Assembly: GCA_964017155.1 (NCBI GenBank)
Contig: OZ024857.1
Location: 6,232,327 to 6,296,326 of the forward strand
DNA: 64,000 bases
Direction of reading: 5' to 3'
Source: Oasisia sp. SBJ-2009
Lineage: Eukaryota; Annelida; Polychaeta; Sabellida; Siboglinidae
Numbering within the stretch: the stretch's first letter is position 1; each line of letters opens with the position of its first letter. The notes beneath the pieces are model-generated. The model was not told the origin of the DNA, searched no databases, and saw only the letters and a program-made list of their open reading frames with translations. Below are positions 1 through 13,000 of the stretch, in pieces. Made by a program: the position numbers and the translations under genes.

Positions 1-483
1 TTTAAGCCTTCCCTCCTTGGGTGGGAAACCTTGGTCACATGATGTTCCCTGCTAATGACTGTTATGCACTCAGCATCTGGTGGGAGTTTTGGCATCCCCT
101 CACCTACTGTTTTTGGTGTAAATTACTTTTTTTTAGTTTAGTAGTCAGCACTGTTGTGTACTCATTTCTAATTTTATATTCAAATGCTGAAACTTCTTGT
201 GAGGCAAATATTAAAAAAAAAAATTGAATCATTTACCAGTCCACAAATGTTATGACTAATAGCCCAACTTAGCTGTCATAATCTCTTGTATAACCATACA
301 ATGAAAGACAACCTACCAAATGTGACTGGCAGCGATATAAACTGGTCACATGATCGCAATTATTACCTGTTATGAGTGACAAAACCGCAGCTGACACCGA
401 CCGCAAGAATTGTTCATGTCAAAACCAAATGAACATGTATGAACAGGTTCACGCTGAATAACCCTATTAAAGAAAGACATTTA

Positions 484-689
484 AAAAATAGTCTCAACAC
501 CGGTGAAACTAGTGAATTCTGGTGTGTTATTTTGTACAAATGAAGTACAAGGCCGATATAGAGCATATTCAGGGCTTTATGCAGGATAAAATTATTGCCA
601 GTCGCACATTTTGGTGGACACATGGATGTTAACTGTTAAGCCAGTTTACAAACTTTCAAATGTGTCTGATCACGGACTTATATACATAG

Positions 690-720
<31 letters not shown>

Positions 721-800
721 TCTCAACACTGGTAAAACTGATGAATTCTGGTGTGTTATTTTGTACAAGTGAAGTACAAGGCCGATATAGAGCATATTTG
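484..800 (+). repeat. Direct duplication of about 80 bp (484-566 and 715-800)
   Basis: Both copies run from ATAGTCTCAACAC to CCGATATAGAGCATATT with a few mismatches, about 230 bp apart. A TA microsatellite (692-714) lies just before the second copy. Confidence 0.8.
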
Positions 801-3800
801 CTTCTGCTGCACTTAATGTCAAACCGAAAATCAGATTACTGAGTAGAAAACGTCTCTTGGGTGAGAACAGTAGTGGATAAAGTAACTCGTGTAAGATTAC
901 ATTACTGATAACCTAATTTTCATACTCGATGAAAAAACAATTTATGTAGGTCAGATTGTCACTAATCAACCCATCCACATATCTACTGTGTAGTGCATTT
1001 GCCAAATGAAAATGGTGGTTACGGCCTAGTAATGGGCTCACTACAAATCAATACGTAATTTGAATACAAATGGCTGTTGACTTATCGCAGGTTGGATGTC
1101 TCCTGACATTACAGGCGACCTCTGTGCCTGATTAGACTTAATTATGCATGAGGCGGACATGGGGAAAGTTTTTCGGCATCAGATATCATATGAATTTCCT
1201 TGTTGTAAGAGAATAATCCCGTTGATCGATCAGAGGGAGACAGATTTATTCAATCGTGTTCAAGGCCTGTGTCAGATCAAATCTATTTTTTGTTTTTGTC
1301 AAAAAATCAAGCACAATATAGTGAGTATAATTATAGGGCAGCTGTGCATTTATAAAATAATACTGAAACATTGGTTGAGAAGGAGCATTACATTTATGAT
1401 TATATACACTATTTATTATCATATCATTTATACTATATAATTATAATTTACAAAAATCTTTATGGCCACACCTAATGAAATCAAAATCATATTTATGTTA
1501 ATTATAATAATTGTAATAATAGTGCTAATATATGATATAGCAATGTTAACTATTCTTGATAACTATGATAACTAAACAGTATTGATATAACTGGTAATAA
1601 AAGTATAAAAAAATTCTATTATAGAAATGCTTTATGAAAGTAATACTTTTGCATGACTCATGCCTTAACAATACAAAATTAATGGGAACCAGGCATGTAT
1701 AAGAAATTGTGAGAGAGAAAAAAATGTGTACATTTCCTTGCAAAGATTGTATTTATTTATGTTTGAAGTGGAATACAATTTTTGTTTGTTTTTGTTTCAT
1801 AGCTTTATGAATGGTACACATTAAAAAAAAGTCACATAATTATAACTGTTACATATACTCCTAGGTAATAATTATAATTATGTGATGTATAAATCCAGAG
1901 TATTGAACTAATATCTCACATAATCATCCTTGGGAAATGTGTCATCAAATCAAGAAATAAATAATAACACAGAACACCATAGCAATTGGGATATTTAACA
2001 ATAAAAAAAATTCTGTCATCGTCAGCTGACAATGCCTGAGACTTTTTAATTAGTGTGAAGCATTTCTTAATTATTGATATTTTATTATCTAAAATACTGA
2101 AGGTGCTGATTGAAAGGTTTCTGGATGTCAATTCTAGTCTAATTACTAGTGCTGTTAAGTATTAATGTATGACAGTATGGGTTCTGGGGAATTCTAAAAA
2201 ACTTTGACTAGGGTAGTCACCATTGAGTCATCAGTGACAAGAAAAATAGCGGGCTGCACCCAGCAGATTTCATTCGATCTCAGAGGCTGTGACTTCGTGG
2301 AGGTGTCACACATTAAATTAACTCTCTTGTCCCAAACACACACAACGTTAATCACATGTTAGCATAAACCTATGCAGAAGATTTCATTAGCTGATTAGAA
2401 CATCAAACAGTGCAGGTTATTCATGTGAAAGGGATGGTCTGTTTGGACACAGATGTGTAGCCTACTTGATTATGCATGCAGCCATGCACCGCCAGTGCAG
2501 AACGGACAGGCCGTTTCATCTGACAGAATGCCATGCTGTCACGCAAACTGCTATTTGCCCGGTACCGATATCGTGTCACTCGGTACGATGTAGAATTGTG
2601 TATCAATTACAAGGGTTAAAAATACTGTCTTGGCTCTCTTTTTTTAATTTGTAGAACAAAACAAAAAAATTCAGGGCTGTCTGCATGTTTGTGCCTTGAT
2701 ATAAGTTGGCAGAGAACATCCAGTTTGTTGGCGTTTCATTTGTATTTTGTGAGAATGCCCTCAGGTAAATTTATTCCCATCTCCTGTGGGTTAATTTTAG
2801 TGCTCTGACCTTTGCCGGTTCTACCGTGACCTTGGGTCGATCAATACTCGGCCCTCTGTGATTGTGGCGTGTTGCCATCAGTGTCTCTCACATCAGATGT
2901 GTGCTGTGCAGTGGCCAGTCTGGGTGTGTGTGGCATAGGTTGTTAACAAAGCTGTTTACACTGCAGAAATAGGGCCAGACATTATCCGGGGATTATTCCC
3001 GGTGTTGGTGGCCCAAATGTTTGTGTCCACAAGAGTGTTGGCCAGTGGCAAACCGAGCGCAAAATCTAGAAAATGTTTAGTTTTCAATTTACTGGAATCG
3101 TCTTATCTTTTAGCTGGTGATAAATACTGATGGATTATAATACATTATACATCTCCACTTTTATAGGGATTTCCCTTCTACAATGGCCTGTAGGAAGCTG
3201 CTATGGGGTGAGGACATCCTATTGAAGGATAATAATTGTCCTGCCTCCCTCTAAGTCATACACAAAATACTAATTTCTATATATTTAAAAGGGTTTCTAT
3301 GTCTGTCTGTGGGCCCACATACATGAGGCTAAAATGTTACAGATGATTTGTAGATTTAGACTGTTTTTAAATGAGTCAATATTTCATAGGGCATGGATTC
3401 TGCCATGCACACGCGCACGTGTGCACTTGCTCACCCGCACGCACACACGCATGCACAGACACCCACACCACGCGCACACACACAGCCTGCAGTATAACTC
3501 TTTCTTACAATTCTGGGTTTTATCCCTAGATATTACGGAAATACCTGGTAGTATAAAACGAACCTGCATATCATATTTCAAGATAAACCTGATCATTGCG
3601 CTGTAAAAGCAAGTAGTTAACTGTGTAGTGATCCAGTTCCTGGAATTAAGCTATGTAAACATCTCTCACAGGAACACGTACATTTTGACATCACTGAATC
3701 AATTTTTCATGTACCAGGTACATTGCCAAAGTTTATTTTTCTCAGCACAAATATTTATTTTTAGTTCAACTAGATCACGTAAATTTAGGGTACATTACAA

Positions 3801-4980
3801 CTGTCTCATTGTAACTCACAGTCCAGTATGATGACGAGTGTGTGAATGAATACAGTGTGACAGCAGTAAGGTAGGGCTACCCAGCCAGATAAGACCGTAA
3901 ACCACAAGTTTGCAGATCTGCCAGCCATAAACCCAGTGTCCATGTTCTAGAGTAGAAAGGTCACACCGTATGTTGGTACAGTCTGTATGTAGTGTTAGAT
4001 CTATGCCTCTATTTACAGTCATCATGTCAGCTAAATTGGTTTCCAAATTTCCTTTTTCTGTTCCAGTGACCTGTATTGTTCAGCACTGTGCGAGCCGATC
4101 GTTTCAGAGTTTCAATTGCCACCTGTCAGTTAAAATGATTTTTGGTTAAATTAAAATGAATACAATCAGCTTGTTTTACAGTACTGCATAACTAAAGGAA
4201 CCAGCTACGAATGTGTTTATTCTACATTGTTGTGAAATAGTGGGTGATAACACCATATCTCTTGGGTAAACGCTTGAATTACCAACCATGTCATTATGGC
4301 TTTCGGTGAGAAAATAAATTGCGGCCTGACCCCGGCTGACGGGAGCGGCTGTAGCGCGAAGGGCATTGATTGGCAATTGGACAGGATTGTCACTGGAAGA
4401 TACGTCACGGATGCTGGTCGTGCTGGCACGCTGCCAACTGCTGTCATCTCGTAGCAGATATTGAATCGATGACAAAATGACAGGGTCATCGTGGCCAGAA
4501 GTGTGTGCCATAAACAGCATCAGTGCATAGTGATTGGAAGTGAGTCAACGTGAGTCAAACGTTGCTCAATAATTCACACGATTAGCTGTAATAGATTTAA
4601 CAGTAGGGAGGTAGAGAATGTGGAGGCGGGAAGTGGAACCTGCCAAGGTATGGTGTTAGTAATGCCAGTGTTTTTGTTGACAGTGTGTCAGACCGGTTTG
4701 TAATACAGGCTGTAGGTTATTGCCACATAATCAGGTTTGTTTCTCAGTGGCATGGGAAGGTTTGTTTTGGTTGTCAGTGGTATATTTTTCATGGAATCAA
4801 AGCAATCTTGACGTTGCTGGGTTTATTGATGAGCTATTTTCTGGGTTATGCACAATGATTCATGATGATTTTTAATCTGATGTCTCACTGTAGGTGTCAA
4901 CCTACAGTTTGTTTACATTGTTGCATGCTGATGCACTATGTACTATGTACTACTGGATATAGAAACTGGGCTATTACGTT

Positions 4981-5180
4981 GGGGGGGGGGGGGGTGTATG
5001 TGTGCAGGCATGTCTGTGGGTGTGGGTGTTTGTGTCTATGCGTGTGCTTGCGTTTGTGTTTGTGTGTGTGTGTGTGTGTGTGGGTGTGTGTGTGTGTGTG
5101 TGTTTGTTTGTTTGTTTGTTTGTTTGTTTGTTTGTTTGTTTGTTTGTTTGTTTGTTTGTTTGTTTGTGTATGTGACTATG
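4981..5180 (+). repeat. Poly-G, TG and TTTG microsatellite
   Basis: A run of G (4981-4994), then TG-rich sequence, then about 17 perfect TTTG units (5101-5168). Frames through it are translation artefacts. Confidence 0.95.
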
Positions 5181-5292
5181 TGTATGTGTGAGTGAGATTA
5201 CAATATGTAGGTCTGGCAGTCCTGGCACTAGTTGGTCAAGCCACATGTTTGTGGAGAGTTTCTGAATAAAACATTGTTATACTTTTTTACAG

Positions 5293-5466
5293 GTGCAGAT
5301 TTGGTCTTGATATCTCACGAACAACCGATGAGCAATGTGCTATACGTGTTATACACAAATTTATGTGTTTACTTTTACGGTTCTAAGGACTTACTTCCTG
5401 GTGTCTTAACAAGTTGTTGTACTCGTAACCTGTGTGCTTGTAGACATGTCTGAGTGACCCGTTGCT
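5293..5466 (+). other. 5' UTR part of first coding exon of the MAP3K gene
   Basis: A pyrimidine-rich stretch ending in AG at 5291-5292 looks like a splice acceptor, so the exon carrying the start codon probably begins at 5293 and one or more noncoding 5' exons lie upstream. An in-frame TGA at 5455-5457 closes the frame just before the ATG at 5467. The acceptor is inferred from sequence only. Confidence 0.5.
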
Positions 5467-5666
5467 ATGACGCTAGAGAGGAACACCAAGCCCGTCCACT
5501 CCGACTCTCCACAACCAGTCGCTGGCTCTACGGGCGCAACAGCACCAGTGGCGTCATCTAGTGGTCAGTCAGGGAAGAAGGATGAGCCAATGCACAGTCG
5601 GAACAGTCCAGCCACGCTCAACGTGCTGACAAGTAGCTCTGAGTTCAAGGAAGACTTCTCCAACAG
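5467..5666 (+). CDS. MAP3K13: MAP3K coding exon 1 (residues 1-66)
   Basis: Encodes a low-complexity Ser/Pro/Thr-rich N-terminus starting [10 protein letters not shown]. The donor GTGAGA follows at 5667. The last two bases join exon 2 to make Ser67. Confidence 0.85.
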
Positions 5667-8600
5667 GTGAGACTGAGAGTAGGGACTGGGATTCTACTAT
5701 TGGTATATCGGTTACACGGGAGGGGGGGGGGGCAGTCTAAGGTTTTTGTATTATTCAAGTATATATTTGTTAAATTGAATGTTTAAGACGATGTCTAATA
5801 AGCAGGGTTGGTAACTTTCTCTTTATATTTTATCCCAATTATGGCATTTATGATGGGTAATCCATGCCATGCACCACATGGCGTACGGTGGGTGATAAAA
5901 GGGAACCATGCTTATGTAGGTACAGTGATGAGTAAGGCAACCCATGAGTAAGAAGAACAACATAGAAATATCTTCATGATTATTCTAATATAACTTGATA
6001 ATTATATCCTTTTTGTGATTTTGTCTTAGCTTCTGATAATATGAAATTATGTTCAAGACAATTATTTTGATTGCAAATTGGGGACAACAGTGAACTTAGT
6101 AAAAAAATAAAATGTGAACACTATACAGATAAAATGGTAATTTGAATGTACTAGCAACACATGCAGCACTGATAGGATTAGTTAAGATTTGACGTCATTT
6201 TTAATCAAAAGGTATCTAATTGTGGTCTCATCTAAAATATGTATGTCATTTAATATGTGTATATCACACATTATACATTGGCTAAAATGAGTCCTCAGTC
6301 GCTCAGCCTTTGCACTCACATTCACAAGTGCCTGACATTGTAGCATTGGGCTTTCTTCATCTTGCCATTTCTTCAATTGTGCTAAGAAATTACCACCAGT
6401 TGTCCGATTAGCACTCAAGTCGGGCATTGACGGTCACCCCGAATCTCCTCAGGTCGGCCATAGCTGGGCAGCGAATACAGCACAGCGTTTGAATTCGTTT
6501 TACGTGGTTGCATCTAGTGATTAAGATATGCAATAAATGCTACACCTATCTAGACATATAACATTAAATTATGACTATTTTGGCTACGCCCGTTTTCAAA
6601 AATATTTACCGCGTTTTCGAAATTTAACAGCAATAGTTTATTTTTTTGGACATTTAAAAATGTCCTCCAGCCAGGAAGTTGTCCTCGGATAACTTGATGT
6701 GTAACATTTTATAACAAATTATATACCAGTGTGTAAATATTTTAATGTTCTTTTAAATAAACCCAACTTCTAGCAGTAAATATCCAAGCATAAAAAAGTT
6801 ACACCGCAACAAAGTATTTCTTTTATAAAAAAGTTTCAAAATGTCATAATGTCAATCAAGAAATGGTCAACATATTTTAAAGTTACAACAACAGTTTTGA
6901 CACCACTGTGTAGGTATTTTTATTATCTACAACATACACACAACATGCAATTGCGAGAATTGGATAATAAAGGCGCTACAGCAAAGACAATGGGGCAAGC
7001 AATATTTATAAACATCTAGGTCAAATATTTGAGGAGGCACAGGTGTCAAGGTAAAATCGGCCGAGTGCTAATGGGTTAATGACCAGTTATCCAGTGCTTC
7101 AGTAACAGAATGTCTGGCAGAAAGAGCATGTCTACTCTGGTCTACTAGTTCTCAGATACATGGCTTCCCAGCAGAGGATCCTAGCAGATTACAAGTTCAA
7201 ATATTAAGCTAGAGCTGGTTTGGGGCTCACAGAGACAATGACTATAGACGTTTATAGGCCCTTAGCCAGTAAGCTTGGTAACTAATGTTTGCTGAGTGGA
7301 TATAGTAGAGCCTGCCAATGTCCAGAGCCCAACATTTCTTTTGTTCCTTAAACAGATTACCAACTGGCACCTGACAGTACTAGACTGTAGTCTACTACTA
7401 CTTGGCATTGTCCTGTGTGAGAATGACAATGGTATTTGTTACTAAATGATCAATTTTGTTTTTGAACATGCTTCATGCTTTAAACAAATACAAGGACTAT
7501 ACTTGAACTAGTAACTGGTGAACTTGTTAGCTTTAGATGAATATTAACTAAATTCTAAAAGGACAGGAAATAGCCAGTGGTAATATGAATTATGGATTTA
7601 TTCCCACATATTTCCCGGTAAATACCACTTTTCCCGGTAAATACCGGTAATTACCAGGTTATTCCTACTGCCCTGTTTAAAACAAATTTTTCCCGGAAAC
7701 GTGCCAATTCTGCCAATAAGACAAGTCAAGATTTTATTATTTGAAAGCAATGTATAAAGTTAATCTGACAGTGTCACCTTATCAGTATATTATTATTTCT
7801 TTTGTGTGTCACTTCATTCAAACTATTTTATAGTTTTATCAATTTACGAGTGTTTATTTGTGTGGAAAACATTTGCCCTCATTCCAACAAATATATGATG
7901 TGTGGCTCCTGAATTAAAGATGGCATTGACAATATCAACACGCCAGAGGCCTAGTTGTTCAGTTCCTGGTTCGACACCCAAGAGATATTCTACTCGCCTG
8001 TATAATTACTACTGGATTTCTTGACTTATTAATGAACCAGTGACTCAGTGAACCAGTTATTTATATTACTCAGTAGAATTATGTAAACTGTGTCACTACT
8101 ATGATTCAGCTGTTGTGTATATTTGGTGGAATCAATACATATGACATACTTTGAGAAACCATGATAGGGTAAACTTAATATTTAACACTAGCTAGCTCAT
8201 GCACACCCTGAAGCAACATATCAAGGACAGCAGTTATCACCACAGTGGCACAGTGGCACAGTGGCATGAACTATTGCAAGAGGGCTTTGCAAGTCCGTTC
8301 ACTCTCCAGCTGCATGAATGAAGTACTGGATATTTGTATGCAAATAGTTTTTGCTCATTAATCACAGTGTGTTTTTTTACTACCCAAAGTATTTGGTGTC
8401 ATAGTGCATTCTAAAGAAAATTTCTGCTTGGCACTGATTAGCAATTTTTTAGCATGGTGTTTGTTTCAATAGAAGTATCATTATTTTACAGCGTAAACAC
8501 ACATATTCACGTTGAATTCCCAGAGGCTTCGTCTTGTGTTTGTTATATAGTTAATCAAGACATGTCCGACCAGTTAATTGGACGCTATATGTTTCCTCTG

Positions 8601-10003
8601 GACACACAACAAACAGAACTGTTGTTAATGTTTAATGTCTAATTGTAGTTCTCGTTTTGTTCTCAAGTGCCTCGAGCGAGGTATGAGTTGGCAAGTTGCA
8701 CTAGAAACATCATAGTGACTGTATATATTCAGAGATCATAAATAATTAAACTTGTTTTAAACCAGTGTATGAAAACGTATATTTATATACAAATGTTTTT
8801 GTAGATTTGTTCAACCCAGTGTTACAATACATACACCACTTGGATTGTATCTGTAGATTATGTACAGTATCTCTAACTGGTATCATGGAAAATGTATCCT
8901 GAGCTTATAACAATTGGTGAAATGTCTTCTAATTCTAGTGTAGAGGGAGGAGGAGGGTTCATAATAACATTTATCTACACAGTACTTCCCATGGATGTCT
9001 TGTAGTGTTACCAAACTTTTATATCAAGTTCAGGCATGAGTAGTTGCAAACAGTCTTACGTGGCACTGGTGAATCCAGGAAGGGCGTGTACCCCACCCAA
9101 GGCCTTTGTTTCGACCTTTTTTAGACTGAAATGTACCCCCATTTTGGCAAGTTCCAATGGAAATTTTGCGATTTTTAGTAAGCTTAAAATGAAGGACATC
9201 ACTATAACAAACCAGAGCCTGTCTTTAGATATCTTGATCTGGCCACTGAGCAGTGGTGAAGATGAATCTCTGGCACCAGTCATATCATATTTATTTTGTT
9301 CCAGTGCTAGTGCAGATTGTATGGCCTCCCTACGCCATCTTGCATGGGCGCAATGATCTTGTTATAATTTATATTTAATTGCTAAATTTGTTGTTTTTAA
9401 TATATATATATATATATGTTATATGTCATAACAAAATGAACTGTTTTGTTTCAGCACGCTGTGTCTACATGAGGGTGAGGAGGAAGACCACTTTCCCACA
9501 CACCCCACCCCCGCCCCCATCATGGCCAAGTCTGCCCCCGTCACCCCCACCACGCAGGTGGCCGGGAGCATGAATGTGGGGTACAGAGAGTGCCGACATG
9601 GCGGGTTCTTTGAGGGTCTTCTGGGGTGCCTTCGACCGATGTGGACCATCATTGGGAAGGCGACGTCCACGGAACTCAAACAACAGAGTGAGTGCCGGGT
9701 TCATTTAGGGTTTGGGGTCTAAAGTCTCAGTGAGTGACAGTGAAATTATGTTGGGGTTCGTTTGTTAAACGTGTGGGTCGTCACGATCTTATGCCCTCTG
9801 CTATAAAACTCTAAGATCAACAAGGACACTTACCCAGTGGAGGTTTTTTGAATGAAGGTGTTACTTTTTATCTAGATGGTTATAGAATAACTCCTGACAG
9901 TTTGGCACCCTGTACTAGGTGTAGTTGTTAGCATATTGCCTCACACCATACGCATGCATCCATACATGAACACAGTTCAACACACACAAGTCTCGCACGC
10001 ACG

Positions 10004-10097
<94 letters not shown>

Positions 10098-13000
10098 GCA
10101 TATATATGTGCTTGTATAAAACTATTTGTGATGCACATCCTCTGTGGTTGCAGACAATTGGGACATTCCGTTTGAGAACATCTCGGACCTGCAGTGGCTG
10201 GGCAGTGGGGCGCAGGGCGCGGTCTTCCTGGGCACCCTGCGGAGTGAACAGGTCGCCGTGAAGAAAGTTCGCAACCTCAAAGAAACAGACATCCGGCACC
10301 TCCGCAAACTCAACCACCCAAACGTCATCTCCTTCAAGTAAGTCTTCATCCACCCAACGTCATCTCCTTCAAGTAAGTCTTCATCCACCCAACGTCATCT
10401 CCTTCAAGTAAGTCCTCATCCACCCAAACGTCATCTCATTCAAGTGAGTCCTCAACCACCCAAACGTCATCTCATTCAAGTAAGTCCTCAACCACCCAAA
10501 TGTCATCTCATTCAAGTAAGTCCTCAACCACCCAAACGTCATCTCATTCAAGTAAGTCCTCAACCACCCCAACGTCATCTCATTCAAGTGAGTCCTCAAC
10601 CACCCCAACGTCATCTCATTCAAGTAAGTCCTCATCGACCCTAACAGTAACTCCTTCAAGTAAGTCCTCATCGACCCTAACAGTAACTCCTTCAAGTAAG
10701 TCCTCATCGACCCTAACAGTATCTTCTTCCAGTATCAGTTTAGAAATAATCTGTGTTCAATTTCTCTAGGTACCATTTTTAACATTTGACAAGTTCGTCT
10801 GTTTTGCACTGTTCTGGTTTATTCAACTATACGAATAAACACCTGGCTATAGACAGTAGTAGCTCTTTCAATAAAAATTATATTTGTGCAGTAACATGGC
10901 TGAATGCTTGCCAGATAAGTCAAGATGGTGTTTGAGGGAGGTCTGTCAGGGAGGGAAGTTTAACATGCTGTGAGCAGTGCATAGGACTAGACTGGTCAGT
11001 GGTCAGACAGTCGACATAGAACACCGTTGCACAGTGCCGTCCTGTTTGTTGTAGGGGCATCTGTACCCAGGCTCCGTGCTACTGCATCGTGATGGAGTAC
11101 TGCCCCTACGGCCAGCTCTACGAGGTGCTCCGTGACGGCAAGCAACTGCCCCCCTCACTGCTCTACGACTGGGCGAGACAGATCACCAACGGCATGGCCT
11201 ACCTCCATCAGCACAAGATCATCCACCGCGATCTCAAGTCTCCAAAGTACGATATTTTTCATTCAAATACAAATATCCCCATGATTTTTGTTTGTTCTAC
11301 ATACATTATAATTTTATTATAATTATTATAATAAAGCATACTTTTAGCATTAAAATGATGTATCATTCATATTTTTATGACTAATATTAGTGAAGTTATG
11401 ACTTTTATAGGAACAGTATGCTAGAGGACTTTCCCACTGATAGCTGTGTAACGTTTTGTTAGATTATAAGAACGATGTATCGTTGAAAAATGTAAAATAT
11501 GTGCAATTACAACTGTTACATCACGTCATTGATATTGTGATCCAATTTAATTGAAATCACATAAATGAAGCTCTTAAATATCCATCATCTGCATTTGTTT
11601 ACCATGTGCTTATAAATCTACATTCACTTCTGGTGTATGGAGAGAATGTGTGTCATTTCACTGCCAGTGCATGATTCTAATATTCAGGTCTGATCTGTTG
11701 CATTAATTTCTCACCAAACAACTATTTACCATTTCATATATCACCATTTTATTTACTAGATACATACGTTTAAAACAACAATTTGATTTCATCAAGATCA
11801 GTAATTGTTTCATGAATGAAAATTTATATTTTATGGAATAATAATATTTGTTTAGTCGGAATATGGCTAAACAAACTAGTATGACAGATATTTCATTTCT
11901 TTACTAGAGAACAGTAACTTGTTAATTCATTTTATAGTGTCATATTATATTATGAGCAAAACAGCATCAATAGTTAAATCGTCTGAGGTGATATTTGGAG
12001 CTCTCGATTGCCATTTAAAATGTCATTCTGGTTAAATTACACTTATGATAATCAATGTAGTAAAGTTCCACTAAACTTTACTCACATTCACTGAGAAGGC
12101 AGCTGGATGTAGTTGTGGCCTGTGTTTTGTTGTAGTACAGTGTAGTGGCCTGTGTTTTGTCATAGTATAGTGTAGTGGCCTGTGTTTTGTTGTAGTGTGC
12201 TCATCTCCAAAGGTGATGTTGCAAAGATCTCAGACTTCGGCACGAGTCGAGAATGGAATGAGAAGAGCACCAAAATGTCATTCGCTGGCACCGTTGCCTG
12301 GATGGCACCCGAAGTGATTCGCAACGAACCATGCTCGGAAAAAGTTGACATATGGTAAGTATTCCTGATATTATGTCATTCGTTAGTAAGAAGCCTTCTT
12401 TCAGTATGTCAGATTTCTTTATTGTAATAATTTTAAAAGAACACACACCCACATGCATGCACACACATGCATACACACACAGACACACATGCGCGCACGT
12501 GCGCGCACACACACACACATACACACACACACACACAACTGTGAATGAATGCACAATCCCAGTTTTAATTACTGACACATCCTTTAAATAGATGACCTCA
12601 CAAGGCAAGACTTTCCTCTATGGGGGACTATTAAAGGTTATTGTAAGGCATCCTTACAGAGCCATATTCTTCCCGCAGGTCGTATGGGGTTGTGTTGTGG
12701 GAGCTGCTGACTCATGAGATCCCCTACAAGGACGTAGACTCATCGGCCATCATCTGGGGAGTAGGGAGCAAGAGTCTCCACCTCCCTGTTCCCTCGTCCT
12801 GTCCCGATGGCTTCAAACTGCTCATGAGACAGTGCTGGTCAGTGTCTGGCAGATATCTATCTAGTTTTTGTAAATCATATGACGAAAAATAACATATAAT
12901 AATATAAAGAGAACATTAGTGAAAGAACATTATATAATGTTACATTCCCGTAGCAGTAAGACAACGAATGTTAATGTACTGGCTGCTTATTGGTCATTTT

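Larger units (their letters stand above)
1..5292. other. Upstream noncoding region of the MAP3K gene
   Basis: No exon or RNA gene that I can support. It probably holds the promoter and noncoding 5' exons. Positions about 4310-4650 are less AT-rich than their surroundings, contain TACGTCAC (CRE-like, 4403-4410) and end with a possible donor GTATGG at 4649; this is only a weak candidate for a 5' exon. Separate entries cover the repeats. Confidence 0.3.
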
